A DNA stretch of 64,000 bases from Arenicola marina (GCA_964019135.1 OZ025255.1:24095708-24159707), one strand, 5' to 3'. Counted from the first letter of the stretch, positions 13,371 to 24,589 are shown. Program-made: numbers and translations. The notes: generated by a model from the sequence alone, not told the origin.

Positions 13371-16300
13371 ATATTTTCGATGATGTAGATATGTAGTTGT
13401 ATTTTGATATAGTAACGACTTATAAGTTACATATATTATCAGTTGTTGTATTGTAAGACTATATTTCTGGTATTAGTAAGTATTTTGGATGTTAGTTAAC
13501 GACAATTTATCAGCGTGTTTCAACCTACAAGTATAATATGGATAGGTGCTACCTAAAAAATGCGAGCGTATATTTATTAATTCAGATCCCAAGGGGATAC
13601 ATCTACATTAATATTCAAAGTTAATTTCACTTCGGCTTGCCATAAAGAATATCTTTGGCGGGATCACGTATGCCATGCACATGCTTGTGGCATATCATTC
13701 GGTTGCTTAGGAACTCCCATTGTGACGTCATGTTTATAATATTTTGACGTCACAACTACTCACTATGACAGCAGCCGATGGGCGGTCACCAAGAGCGCTC
13801 TGCTTGGCAACAGACATTTAGCCCGTCGCTTATAAATTAACTATAATTTGAAGTATACATCAAGTGTTAACATTGAATAATTTATTCGTTAATTTTGTGG
13901 GGCAGCTGATTATTAAAGACAGGCGTAATAGGCTTCGACCTCTCTTTGCTTGAACATATTTGTGTACAGCTGATATTTACTCCGAATCTGAAAACGTCTC
14001 ATGGGGGTTATTAGGCGAAATGAAAGTCCTAAGCCTATGCTTGAATTGGACTTTGAATACGCATGCATGTTACGTTAAGAGCTCGCATGCGCTCGCTATA
14101 ATAGTATACATTATTGTATCTGGACATATTGTATGTACTTTGTGTTCAAGAATGCGTGAGGTGTTCAATATACAATGGACATTAATCTGACGCATTCAAA
14201 ACAAGCGCTTTGGTCCATTTCGGATAGGATGATTCACTGCGGTCTATTCAATGAGATTGATGACCGATACCGCTTAAACAAATTGAATTCGATACATATT
14301 GCGACCATGAGCCCGTTAAGGATAATAATGCGGTGTCGTCCATAGTTGGCTTGCCCAGCACCAGCCGCCACTGTCGTACCTCGGCTCTAGCAGTTCAGCC
14401 TTCACGGACAAAAGGTTAAAGTAGGCACGTTCATGTGCATGTGTTTATCGATGGACATCGCATCCCATTGATTCTCCGGGTTAGTTGTTATGACTGCGAG
14501 GTGACCTTCATAAACGTATCACAAAACAGTCTATCTAAAGAAAAGCCATGCAGTATGACGTCATTGCTCTTTGTGCACACAACCACAACCGAATCTATTT
14601 AGGAATGACCGTGTAGCATTTTGCAATCTGTGGGCACGTTGTCAACATTACGCCTGTATTTTTGTTAAAGCTGCGCGAAGCAGTGAAATGTTTGTACATT
14701 AAGCTGCTTTTTTGCATGTTTTATTTACGAATCCTCTCGAGAAAATGAAACCGAGTTGGTTACACTTGCCCCAGATGTAAATGGCAGGGTTTGTACTCAC
14801 GACCTGCAGCTCAATCTGCCTATTAACTGGGCTTGGCATCCCCCCTGGCCATGCATTGGAGTCATGTTTTGTTAATTCAACATGTTCAATTACACCGTCT
14901 TCTCAATATTGAATCAACCCAAACAACGTTACTGAACTCCGCAATTACCACTTTCCGACCAGAACCACACGATGACATTTTTCAGGACGCTATGTCCCGA
15001 GTTAAAATGCAAATAAACAATATCGATCCCTATGTGTGCATTACGGCAATTGGCATTTGCCAGCGATCTAAACATGCCCCGGGCTCATTCCATTTTCTCC
15101 CTGCCCCCCTCCCCCCGCACCCCTTCTATCGCACCACTCCCTCCTCCTCCTCCTCCTCCTCCTCCTCCTCCGCCTCCTCCTCCTCCTCCTGCCCCCCCCC
15201 CCTCTCTGTCTCTCTCGTTTCTCCCTCTCCTCAGTCTTTATTAACCTCTGGTTACGTGGTGCTCAATGCTTCCTTCTGGGAAAAAATACCCACTAAACTG
15301 TGGCGCGATCCCCAGCTACAGCGAGCGATACCGGAAGCTGTCACATACATCATGCTGGAGACTGACTGGGAAGCGGCGGGCCTGCAGGCGATGGCTTTAC
15401 GCAACTGGTCGGCAGGAAGCGGAATACTCGGTTACCGTTCCTATGTTACCATCATCATCAAGCAGGCAACAGGAAGACCAGGAAGGAACAGGCGGGTTAT
15501 AATGATACATCATTTACTGACAGAAGTACTCGGGTCGGGGAGGTTACTTTACACCTGTCACCGATCGTCCTCTAGCCTCCCCCCCCCCCCGCTTCCTTGG
15601 CCCCCTCCAATCTCCTTCCCCCCCGACGCCATCCACTCACCCCGTCAGAATCCAGGCCCAGGACTTGCATGTATGCACCACATGACTATTTGTCAACGCT
15701 AAACACATCTAGAAGGAGACATATTATGGACACTCGTTAAAGGAACAAGGAAATGACATCTTGATGAGCTTCAGCAAAGACAGACGGCAATCTTAATGCT
15801 ATCCTTGGCCTAAAATGCTCATTTTATATATTTACGCGCTCATCCATTCTTGCAAGACAGAAGTTAACTTGCAGTACGCATTAGTACACTTTTTACTTGG
15901 ATTTCGAATACATTTATCGCTACAAATATAGCATTCCTCCCGTGCAAAACGTTCCCACCTTTAGTTATCAATATTATGATTTTACTGTACTTTATCACTG
16001 CATGCTTCAACTGTTTTATGTATAACGTTAGTTCTCGTTTTATATCATGATTTTACTGTACTGTATCACTGCATGCCTTAACTGTTTTAGGTATAACGTT
16101 AGTTGCCATTTTTATAGATTTATTGTCACAAACAACAAATCCGTCACGACTCGTGATGGGTTTTTTCTTTGAAAAGAACCCTTCCGGCGGGGCATGGCTT
16201 TCTTCTCGTGTCCGATCCCTGCCTCTTATGGGATAGCGAAACAGGAAACTCGTCTGCATGTTCAATGCTGCTTAATAAATTATTAAACGCGATGCTTAAC

Positions 16301-19300
16301 TGAGCCGTGCCTTCGCCTGCTGAAGTACAAAGACGATGTCAACGGGGTGTCTACCTGAGCCATTTTGGCGTTAATCTGACAAAATGTCGGTTTGTGAGCC
16401 AACAATAAACTTGGCACGTAACCAGGACATACGATGCGGCCTGATAATGGGATACATTACCAGGTCTTATACAATTGAAATGGAAACGAAATGGATTTAT
16501 GTTTTAAAGTGATATTTTTGTATGACGAGTAGTCGAGATATAGCAGCGCCTACCAATGCCTGAAAGAAAGAAAGAAAGAACAAAGTTGTATTGCGGTTTA
16601 AAATAATCAATCTGCGTTAATTGAATGGCATATACAATAAACGACTGGCCGCAACCGGTTCATAAAATTCATCCACTTCGCCGCTTGCCTTGGCATTTTT
16701 AAGTGCGCGCGCGAATGCTGTGCATGGTAGGCCTAATGCGCAGATCCTGACACGACTGCCAGAAATAGCATCAAACGACTACTACTTAAAACAAATTATT
16801 CTGATGCAAGTTGAAATCGGGAATGGCAGGAGTGGCCCGGGTTGCTGACTTACGCACGCTTGGTGGAGGCTATGATCGTTTCTCATGGTGCGTGGGAGGA
16901 TAGCATCACCCAATAGTATTGAACCATTCACTGTATAATCATTGCCGACTTCACATGGACGTGCTCGAGAGAGGGTTGTCCGCTGGGGCGGGGGGGGGGG
17001 TGATGTCTGAAGGGATCAATGGGATTTAGCCCTCGTGTTGGACATACGCGTCTCCTCATGTTTGGATTTGGTCTGGCGTGACATGACTTGCGCATTGTCT
17101 GTGTTTACCTCTGCTGACTCAGCGTCTCACGTGAGATCTGGCGTAAAAGCCAGTGTTATAAGGTGATTTAGTGGGGGTTTATTTCACTGAATGAATGCCG
17201 TACATCAGCACTACATTGGCCCTGGACTCTTACGCCAAACCGTCATTCCCGAATCATTAATAATACATGTATACATATCTAAGGGTAAGGGCACATCCCC
17301 ACTCCAGGTCACCCCCAGCCTCACCCCCATCGACAGTGAGCCAGTCCCCCTCTGAATCGCGAATCCCCAAGAATTAAGGAGAACAATATCGAATTTCCAA
17401 GATGAGGACCTTGCACGAAAAAAAAACACACCTTAAAGGTGACATCGCGAATATCGAGGAATTGGCAGACTGCTATAACGGAACGCGGTAAATAGGGGAA
17501 GGGTCTTAGCGCTGAACCAGGAATTGTGGCGATAACGATCGTGTTCCCAGATCACGAAGAATAAATTTCTTTATTCCCAGGTCACGATGAATTCAAAAAG
17601 ATAACTCCCAGTATATATAGAAAGGGCGGATAGATGATATTAATTAGCCTTCCCCCGGCCCAAAAGGGGGCATGGGGACAATATAAATTTCGATTTCATA
17701 GGGGACCTACCCCTTACGCCCATATCCTGGATCTGCCCTGAATACATAACTGTTAAATTACAGTATTTAACAGCCACTACCAACATAGTATACAGAACGT
17801 TCTCCTACTAGCGGTTCATGGCATTTCTACGGCTCTTATCTGCAATATCTTAGATTGCGAAGTCAAACTTGCATACATGAAGCCTAGAATTTAAGCAACT
17901 ACGCAGTGACAGTGAACGGGGTTCAAATATCTTTCGATAAGGTTTAATCACGGTTGTGAATCTACCAATGACAAAATATATTGCGGTTCAAATGTGTATG
18001 TTTGAGTTATGCTCTAGATATCGTTTATCGTTTCATATATTATCGGTTTCAGTTATTATTCTATCCCTGAATAATCCTGTTATCCCCACCGAATGGGACA
18101 TATCCAACTAAACATATGTCAGCAAACGTTTGTCATATATCAATAAAAGGAACCGTTATCTTCGAAAGTTACGCTAAAATATCAATGCCGCTTCACATGT
18201 ATTTATCGCCTGTAACTTGATTTAATGCTGCAAACACAGAATCGTTTCACCTCCAGCGGAAGGAGGTGAAATGTCCAGGTACATGGAGGTGTGTATATGT
18301 TATTTTAGAGCACAGCATTGGGCACACGAATCACGTCGAACGAGCAAGGTATGTCCTAGATGCTTCCGCTTGGAGCGTTTCTAGTCGGGAAAGCATCTCG
18401 CAAAAGGTTATCACCTAATACGTCAACAGTCTTCAGTTAGCTTGATAGATCGACAGGGAAGCTGTGATATTTATCGTTCAGTGAATGGAGTTTGCGGTAT
18501 TTAGATTCACCTCCTGAGCATACTTATTGGCCTAGCAGACATGGCACCCAAGCCCTGTACTGGCCGCCTGTGAGTTGCCGTTAACATGTTCCACCCAGAC
18601 CATCATCATGCTATGGATGCCGTCATAATTATCCACTCCCAGTACGCCACGCAAAAGCAACTGCCAGGGAATATCCGGCCAGAGACGTTCAGGTGAGATC
18701 TGGTACCGGGGAGGGGTGATAACGAGAGGCGGCGGGCGGGGGCGGGGGGAGGGGGAAGGAGCGGGAGGGGAGGGGTGGGGTGGGATGGTAGTATTTGTGG
18801 TCGGTAACCGTACTCTCAGGTATGCCTCGCTTTCAGAAGAGGTAAGCCATCAATATGGCTTTGATTTTTATGACGTCTTTTTTGTGCCGTTCCCCGCTCG
18901 CGTGGGTTTTGAAGGGTGCAACTTCTCTATCATTTAGTAAAGGAAACTGGTTTATAAATAGATAAGACGTGGAAGATTGCACTTCGGCGAGTACACGATA
19001 CGTTTACGCGACTACCATCCATTACCGTCTGGCCGATTCATTACCGTAGTTACATGTATGTCAGCGCGCCTATTGGATATATGCGATACCATTACCGCAA
19101 ATTAAGTAGTTGAAACATATAGATATTTCTCAACTGCTCATCATATAGAACTATAGGTTTAAAACATTCGTTTCCAAATGCGTATTATCAGGCTGCACTG
19201 TAGGCCCTGCATCCCAGTTACGTGCCAATGCTTCCGGTCTTAATCGGGGATAGATCCTAACTCATCGTCTGCCCATGTGGCAATGATTCCACCTGAAGCC

Positions 19301-21269
19301 AGTCATCCTGGATAATTGTCTGTGCACCGCTTATTGCTTGTGATCTTGTATTCCTTGGCTTGACAGGCTGTGACGGGTTATGGAAGAATGTTCAAACCCA
19401 CTGATCGTGTTATCAGTTAGTATTGACTATTTAATTACGCTGAAATTTCTGTCAATTAATATTAGTTTCGGATTTGGTGGAAAATCTAATGTGTCTACGA
19501 GCTTCATGGATTCGTTTATAGCGAAGTAAATTGCTCGGACAATTAGGTTTTCGGCGATAGAATATATTATATATATAAATATATATATCGATTCGTCTGA
19601 AGCACCGCTTTTCTTCGCAGTTATGCTCACTAATGAGGAACATGGGGAACTGGAAACTACATTTTTGAACGACTAAATGCAGGCCTACAATGTTTCTTTT
19701 AATTACCCTGACTGCTAATTATCACCACAGGTGTCAATAAACTAATTAGTCGTACTATGTACATGACTGTGGGCACGGATAATTAGTTATCGATTGGTAG
19801 TATAGGGATAACAATAACGATTGATAACTTTCATCAAATCTTAATGCCTTCCTGGTACGATCGCGATGCTTCTGCCCGAGGATGGTCTTCCCGATGAATT
19901 TATTTTACTTCTACACATATAGTTTTGCGGTCAAATTGTTTTGGTTCTAACGTGGCCAACATGGGTTCGTGTTATGGAAAGAATTTACACTTATTAGAGC
20001 ACCCCCCCCCCCCCCACGTGATATGATATCCGGAAATGAAAATAGACTATAGATGGATGTGAATATGCCGAATATATCGGTCATCGGTCAGTTTGTTTAG
20101 TCCTACATTGTATATGAACCAATCGAGGACAAGCTCTTCCTGTTTCCTGTGTGTATCTTGTTTGTTGTCTTTGGCTTGCCACTATGCTGTGAGTGGCCTT
20201 TTGAACCCCACCTTTGATGGGGTCAATTTAATTTTTAACAGTCACTAAACATTTTATTGGCCTTTCCTACCAGACATGCTTGTAATTCTTTCCCCAATCA
20301 ACCTAGATTCGGTCATGTGGTATTCAAACACACGGCACGCCCACATATATATATATATATATATATACTTATGTTATTACATTGAAATATTGTGCATGTA
20401 AGGATGGCGATGTTAATGATATCAAAGTTTCCAGTGTCAATGTGATGGTATTACATTGTTCTAGTTCTTAAGTATGAAGCGTTTCCACAAACAAACATTA
20501 TTTGACAAGGATTGTGTATCATTGCCTTGACCTGATCACTTACCCTGTCCGCCCTATTGGGCGACTTGGGGACAGTCATGGGCACGCCAGACCGCACGTT
20601 GGAGCCCATTCCCTTGACCTTCATGAAGCGTCGGTTCATCAGGTTGCTATGGCTGGAGATGGTCCGCTCCAGGTTCCTGATGGCGCCGAACAAGCTGTCC
20701 GACTCGGAGGTCCGTGACAAAGACCGTTCCTTCTTCTCCCGGTGGTCCGCCTCACCGCCGCCGGTATCCCGGCCGCCGCCGTCCCGGCCGCCAGTCGATG
20801 ATCCCTCGGCGTCCTCAACCACCCGACTGGGCCGCCGCCGCTCGTTCGAGCGTTCCTCCTCGCAGTAGGACCCATTGGCCAGCGACGAGCAGTCATCCGT
20901 TATAAAGTCCTGAGGGGCATGATTCGAACTCCGTCGTTCTTCCGAGTCATGCTCACCTTGCAGGGACATGAACTGATTCAAGTTAACCTCCAGCTTGGCG
21001 GTCTGACGCCTCGGCGGCCGCGCGGTGGCGCTGCCGGCGGGGTCGTGTCTGGATCTATGGCGCCAGGTGGCGCTGGTAGTCTGTTTTGATACGCGTTGGC
21101 GCGAGGGCGGCGGCGCCGGAAGCTGGCGTCTCTGCTGCGTGACCTGACCTAGTTTAGCTTGACCTGATTGGGTCTGCCTTGTGTTGTTAGCCTGACCCAG
21201 AGGGTGGCGTGACCTGGCACGACCTGACCTGGCCAGGTCTACGCTGTCTCCCGTCTTTCTCGCCTTCAA
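5345..21269 (-). CDS. Cys-less pentameric ligand-gated ion channel subunit (six coding exons)
   Basis: Gene-level entry. Coding exons in transcript order: 21269(or 20969)-20544, 12841-12713, 12085-11888, 8028-7771, 7482-7327 and 5563-5345. Every internal junction is phase 0 with AG acceptors and GT donors, and the frame stays open to a TAG at 5345-5347. The product is 461 residues from the ATG at 20969, or about 561 if the exon is open from 21269. Order of parts: basic and Ser/Gly-rich N-terminal tail, beta-sandwich extracellular domain (KWREPAFDG, then FPFDTQ), M1 (from RPGFFIWNIFLVM), M2 ending LPRISYLTYL, M3, an M3-M4 loop of roughly ten residues, and M4. The positions normally held by the two Cys-loop cysteines around FPFD are Glu and Asp. 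The family forms five-subunit gated channels in the plasma membrane. Ligand and ion selectivity cannot be read from the sequence. No homology search was possible; the family call rests on motif order and is firm, the subtype is not. Confidence 0.88.
5506..6555 (-). repeat. 105-bp minisatellite of an exon start plus its 3' splice site, about 10 units
   Basis: Units start at 5506, 5611, 5716 and so on every 105 bp to 6451. Read on the minus strand, each has about 47 bp of intron ending GTGTTTCAG followed by 58 bp of the M3 coding sequence. The unit nearest the gene's end is the true start of exon F. Units differ from each other by only a base or two, except the outermost (6451-6555), which has several changes and a short deletion. 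In every decoy the frame meets TGA just after WHSII, so use of an upstream acceptor would end the protein within M3. The plus-strand 35-residue open repeat is a shadow: 105 is a multiple of three. Confidence 0.95.
7327..7482 (-). CDS. pLGIC gene, exon E (rest of M1, pore-lining M2)
   Basis: 52 codons between acceptor TCTTTCAG|CTA and donor TATCTG|GTGAGT. It completes M1 (LFICSLCFSTFTVKLELP), then carries M2 (NRLQLSFILLLTTITFKFVV) and the M2-M3 linker LPRISYLTYL. The linker is one of the best conserved parts of the family. No Pro-Ala-Arg motif of classical anion channels precedes M2, so charge selectivity is left open. Confidence 0.92.
7628..7727. repeat. AT-rich (AAT)n microsatellite
   Basis: Imperfect GATAATAAT units pass into pure AAT units between exons D and E of the channel gene. 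Simple repeat, no coding content. Confidence 0.9.
7771..8028 (-). CDS. pLGIC gene, exon D (end of extracellular domain and start of M1)
   Basis: 86 codons between acceptor CCTTCAG|GATCTG and donor GTCATG|GTAAGA. It begins DLTVTIASERSEQELDL, continuing the FPFDTQ strand. It holds EQEWRLHSHVETW in the outer beta sheet and ends RRPGFFIWNIFLVM, the pre-M1 arginines and first half of M1. The second Cys-loop cysteine position is the Asp at the start of this exon. Confidence 0.92.
8280..8297. repeat. Homopolymer C run
   Basis: An unbroken C run of about 17 bases in intron D of the channel gene. Similar long C or G runs occur at 19993, 23610, 24513, 24877, 25151, 25338, 43181 and 63224, and are typical of this sequence. 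Confidence 0.9.
8537..8753. repeat. Dispersed repeat family A, copy 1
   Basis: About 215 bp related at high identity to 12213-12462, in the same orientation. Shared blocks include CATAAAACTGCGCGGTTTA, TCGCGCGCGGACGT and GGTCGACATCACACAGAATA. Both copies lie in introns of the channel gene, ahead of exons D and C in transcript direction. No coding capacity. Probably a short non-autonomous element; termini not resolved. Confidence 0.75.
11888..12085 (-). CDS. pLGIC gene, exon C (extracellular domain core to FPFD)
   Basis: 66 codons between acceptor TCTCCAG|AAC and donor ACTCAG|GTAACT, phase 0 at both ends. It runs from NLEEIEWDKYWSPKLYVEN to LELDEFPFDTQ. The W-x-P-x-L-x-x-E block and FPFD are hallmarks of the pentameric channel ligand-binding domain. 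In Cys-loop receptors a cysteine lies seven residues before the first Phe of FPFD; here it is Glu, so the canonical disulphide cannot form. Confidence 0.92.
12213..12462. repeat. Dispersed repeat family A, copy 2
   Basis: Second copy of the element at 8537-8753. It starts with ATGCGCCATCTTAG, contains the same GCGCGCGGACGT core and ends near GCCGGCCACCAACTTC. It has a short internal duplication at its left end (the TTAGATTCTTAACATTTTAGAAT stretch, part of which is repeated). It lies 128 bp from exon C. Confidence 0.75.
12713..12841 (-). CDS. pLGIC gene, exon B (first strands of the extracellular domain)
   Basis: This exon encodes 43 codons, from VIVYMRVVFLKIGEID to KWREPAFDGMTQL. The acceptor is TTGACAG|GTT and the donor is CTG|GTCAGT, both phase 0. 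The segment matches the beta1/beta2 region of pentameric channels, where a variable turn leads into KWREP-type residues. The acceptor end is directly continuous with a 52-bp tandem array whose units each repeat the acceptor and the first eleven or so codons in altered form. Confidence 0.85.
12813..13121 (-). repeat. 52-bp minisatellite of exon B start plus its 3' splice site, about 6 units
   Basis: The phase mark CCTGTC (plus strand) recurs at 12841, 12893 (variant), 12945, 12997, 13049 and 13101, exactly 52 bp apart. On the minus strand each unit reads TTCTATTGACAG|GTTTTTGT and then a degenerate copy of the first codons of exon B up to TTCCTTAA. The true exon start differs from the array consensus at several bases. 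52 is not a multiple of three, so use of an upstream acceptor would shift frame. Confidence 0.93.
13320..13371. repeat. (TA)n microsatellite
   Basis: Alternating TA run in intron A of the channel gene. Similar runs are at 19570, 20345, 41092 and 48483. Confidence 0.9.
13533..14098 (+). mobile_element. Non-autonomous element family B, copy 1
   Basis: About 566 bp whose reverse complement recurs at 23777-24393. The left edge is near TAATATGGATAGGTGCTACC and the right edge near CGCTCGCTAT. It has no open reading frame. It carries two perfect TGACGTCA palindromes at 13723 and 13745. The inverted second copy and matching ends suggest a MITE- or SINE-like insertion; target duplications could not be defined. 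It lies in intron A of the channel gene. Confidence 0.75.
14833..15660. other. Intron sequence with (TCC)n tract, no gene
   Basis: A long plus-strand open frame here is driven by a (TCC)n run at 15140-15190 and by C-rich segments near 15580 and 15620. It has no recognisable domain, lies inside a large intron of the opposite-strand channel gene and is not credited as coding. Confidence 0.7.
15703..20543. other. Remainder of the largest channel-gene intron
   Basis: No exon-like conserved frame was found. The stretch holds a short GAAA repeat near 16562, a G-rich block at 18720-18785, one copy of a roughly 100-bp dispersed repeat at 17536-17640, and TA runs. Confidence 0.6.
17536..17640. repeat. 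Dispersed repeat family C, copy 1
   Basis: Shares GTGTTCCCAGATCACGAAGA, TTTCTTTATTCC and AGGGCGGATA blocks with 23647-23745. A more distant relative lies at 24400-24490 (CCAGTTCACGAAGAATTAC). Likely a short interspersed fragment; ends not resolved. Confidence 0.65.
20544..21269 (-). CDS. pLGIC gene, first recognised coding exon (disordered N-terminal tail)
   Basis: The donor GACAGG|GTAAGTG sets the lower boundary at 20544. The frame is open up to a stop just above 21269. The first in-frame ATG is at 20969-20967 (MSLQGEHDSEERR). An open stretch above it (ARSGRARSRHPLGQ) could be coding if an upstream exon splices in; a possible acceptor lies near 21264. The encoded tail is rich in Arg, Ser, Gly and Pro and has one hydrophilic segment ending NLERTISSHSNLMNRRF. 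No signal peptide or membrane segment is visible, which is odd ahead of an extracellular domain. The exon is joined to the rest because the donor, its phase 0 and the next acceptor all fit. Confidence 0.7.
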
Positions 21270-23030
21270 TTAAAAGCAGAAGTCTCCTCTTGTTGGCCGC
21301 CGCGTTAGTGTTCACCTGCTGTAGATTCCTGGGAAGTCACAAGATTACTAAATCCTATGTTCCCTACTAAATATCCAAACAGCAGCATTGAAATCCACAG
21401 CGCAATTACCTTGTCCCAGATACGGCGAATTTACAGCCAGTGGTTGCCTTTTTCGTGGCGTTGTAACGGCTTTACAGGACAACCATGAATGATGAATGGC
21501 AAAGATCAAGGTATCCGTGACACTTGGTAGCGGATTACAACAGGATTACTGACGTCTACATTCGCACGTGTCTATCTGCAGACGTCTACATGGGCCACTG
21601 ACCTTACCGTTAAGACACACACACGCACGCACAACAGCAACAGCAATTGTCCACGTAATCACGATGTAAACTACTCCATTGAGAAAGAAAGCAGTTACCC
21701 ATCCGTTAGATATCGACTATTCTTTCGTTAGTGGGACGGTTTGGAACAAGCGCCTCCGTGTGGCCAGCGGTTTAAACGCCCGAGCGTGGTTCCCGCAGCT
21801 GGTAGGCTGAGGGAGACCACGTTTTCGGTCCCTCACCCGTGGGTTTTTACGCAGTAATCAGCGAATCGATAGAACGCTGAAGATAAACTCGGTTGCCTTC
21901 AGCAGTACGCCGTGGCGGTGGCGGTGGCGTAGGCGCTGGCCCCTTCGGTTGTCCTATCCATATGGAAAGTCAATGCTAAAACACTACTACCACAGATATT
22001 ATAATAATAATAACCGAATCTTCTCCAACGCTAGCCAAATGGCTGAACTTCCACCGGATGAAGCCAATGGCGGAAACTGAAGTAAGATGTCGAAGCGACG
22101 CGGAGTAATCAAGTTAAGTTGTTGCTTTGTGTAGTACATTCAACCCATGTTTAACGGGCCGTCAGGTAGGCGGTGATACCCGGCAGCTGGGCAGGTAGGT
22201 GGGTGGGTGTGAGGTTGCTGAGTCCATCAATCCGCTGTATCGGTCGCCCTGATGCATGCAGCATCTGGAGAAGACCGTAGTCCGGCCAGTCCCCCTTGGC
22301 GGTGAGTGGGTGGGGTATGTCTCCGGCCACTCGGGGCGACCTTGACCCTTGGCCGCCTCTTCTCGCGGGAGGCCACGGGTGTCGGAGTGTACAATTATCA
22401 ACTACGTCATTGACGTAGGCGTTCGGGGGCAGAGCGTCGCCTCGAGTACTGGGGTTATCCAGGTCCTTGGACCTATATACTCCAGTGGTGTGGGCGGTGC
22501 GTGCATTGGCCAATGATCGGTGATCTGTCAGGGATGATGCAGCTCGACCTCTCTCTCTATCTCTGTCTGCGCAAGAATACCAACAACCCAGCCGAATGAG
22601 ATTAAAATTGATTTTTCTAACCCGCCAACTGGGTTGACAATGAACACGAACCCAACTATAAACACTGCTGGTGCCCTATTTAAACAGAGGTCAATATAAA
22701 TAGGGCCGCCGGCGCCTGAAATCACTTCGGCCTGACTAACAAACACGCCACGCAATGCTGTGAGAACGACTGTATAGTCTATCCGTATCACTACCACCGC
22801 TTGGTGGCGGTGAAGTTTAACTGTTGACACGTCTTCCCGGGGATCAGCGGATCATCGGATCTATGGCGCGATAGACCCGGCGTGGGATGTCCTGGATCCG
22901 GAGAGCGTCATGGACTGTCCCTGCTGCCTGCTGGCCGCGGCTCAGACATGGCTCCCTGCGGGAGCAAGTCGTCGTCGATGATGCAAGCAGTGGGGGCGGA
23001 AGAGGCAGGCACGAGTCGTTATTAATGGCG
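21270..23030. other. Spacer upstream of the channel gene, no gene recognised
   Basis: GC-rich patches (near 21780-21960 and 22150-22520) could include the channel gene's promoter or a 5' untranslated exon, but no core promoter element stands out. Open frames here have no family resemblance. Confidence 0.5.
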
Positions 23031-23039
23031 GGACGCGGG

Positions 23040-23145
23040 GGGGGGGGCTCCTTGGTGTAGTGGTTAGCGAACTAGACTGCAGATAAATAGGTCCTCGGTT
23101 CAAATCCCAAGATGGGCTCCTAATTTGTCATGTTTCATCCATTCA
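23040..23145 (+). mobile_element. tRNA-derived SINE family 2, copy
   Basis: A tRNA-like head (TGGTGTAGTGGTTAGCGAAC, box B GGTTCAAATCCC) is followed by the tail CATGTTTCATCCATTCATCC. The ends of the head do not form a tRNA acceptor stem, so this is read as a SINE, not a tRNA gene. Confidence 0.78.
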
Positions 23146-23152
23146 TCCTTGC

Positions 23153-23270
23153 TCGTCATTGGTGTAGTGGTTAGCGAACTGGACTCCCTATGAAAGCGGA
23201 TCCTGGGTTCGAATCCGGACCGTGGCTCTGGCTAATCTGGGGCACGTTTCATCGAGTGATCCGTCATCGT
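23153..23270 (+). mobile_element. tRNA-derived SINE family 2, tandem second copy
   Basis: Again TTGGTGTAGTGGTTAGCGAAC, with box B GGGTTCGAATCC and tail CTAATCTGGGGCACGTTTCA, immediately downstream of the previous copy. Confidence 0.78.
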
Positions 23271-23646
23271 CCCGGGGGTTCCTTGGCCAGCGAAGCAACC
23301 TAAGACACGCATTCTATTGATAATGGTACACGGGCGACGGGAATAGAGGGCAGCGATGGGACTAGGGGGTAGGATGGGACTAGGGGGTAGGGATCGAGTC
23401 TAATCACACACAGCTAGCTGACCTAGACGGCATGTTTGCGGAAGATATATCAGTCACTCGTAATTTTTAAGACCTGGAAGGTGTTAAATGTTGTCCGGAC
23501 ATCGCAATAATACTTATATGAAACATATTTCATAACTACACTCGTTTTTTATTAGGCAATTGGTAGGGGTTCCTTGTCACTGTCCCCCGATCGCTAGCGG
23601 CGTTATAACAGTGGGGGGGGGGGGGGGGGGCGGGCAAAGGGGGGTC

Positions 23647-23745
23647 GTGTTCCCAGATCACGAAGAATACATTTCTTTATTCCAAGGTCACGATGAATTA
23701 AAAGCAGAACTCTCCGCGTGCAGTGGAAGGGCGGATACACGATAC
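23647..23745. repeat. Dispersed repeat family C, copy 2
   Basis: Close relative of 17536-17640 in the same orientation, just left of the inverted family B copy. The related stretch at 24400-24490 lies just right of that copy. Confidence 0.65.
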
Positions 23746-23776
23746 TAAATTTATGATTTCCCGATTCACGGTTATT

Positions 23777-24393
23777 TAATAGCGAGCGTAAGCGAGCTCT
23801 TAAGGTAACATACATGCATATTCAAAGTCCATTTCAAGCATTGGCTTAAGACTTTCATTTCGCGTAACAACCCCCATGAGACGTTTCGGATTCGGAGTAA
23901 ATATCAGCTGTACATAAATATATTCAAGCAAAGAGAGGTTGAAGCCTATTATGTCATGTCTTTAATAATTAAATCAGCTGCCCCACAAAATTAACGAATC
24001 AATTATTCAATGTTAACATTGGATGTATACTTCAAATGAAGGTTAATTTAGTATAAGCGACGGGCTAAATGTCTGTTGCCAAGCATAGCGTTCTTGGTGA
24101 CCGCCCATCGGCTGCGCTCTTGGTGATGGCCCATCGGCGCCCATCGGCTGTCATAGTGAGTAGTTGTGACGTCAAAATGTTATAAACATGACGTCACAAT
24201 GGGAGTTCCTAAGCAACCTAATGTTATGCCACAAGCATGTCCATGGTATACGTCATCCCGCCAAAGATATTCTTTAGGGTAAGCCGAAGTGAGGTTAATT
24301 TTGGATATTAATCTAGATGTATCCCTTCGGAATATCTGAATTAATAAATATACGCTCGCATTTTTCAGGTAGCACCTATCCATATTATTAAAA
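23777..24393 (-). mobile_element. Non-autonomous element family B, copy 2 (inverted)
   Basis: Reverse-complement copy of 13533-14098, about 617 bp. It includes a local duplication of a CCCATCGGC stretch at 24108-24150 that lengthens it. Both TGACGTCA sites are kept (24167 and 24189) with the same spacing. It lies upstream of the channel gene in the intergenic spacer. Confidence 0.75.
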
Positions 24394-24589
24394 TTCCCAG
24401 TTCACGATCACGGCGGTTGTCTAATACCCCATTTCCAGTTCACGAAGAATTACTTTCCTCATTCACAGTTCACGGTGAAATGAAAAATCCAAGCAAGAGG
24501 AACGCAAATACCCCCCCCCCCCCCATAAAAATGATTGGGGCTTTGCGAGCATGCCCTGGGCATGGTATATTAGGACGACTGGGTGAAGG

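Noticed and set aside
14770..14835. Possible tRNA-like head on the minus strand
   Set aside because: Box A and box B are both poor matches and no family tail follows.
20502..20905. Plus-strand and alternate minus frames of 60-100 residues at the GC-rich exon
   Set aside because: Shadows of the first channel exon; only one minus frame joins the next exon in phase.
23045..23225. Two possible tRNA genes
   Set aside because: Boxes A and B are present, but the ends do not pair as an acceptor stem and both share a SINE tail, so they are listed as SINEs.
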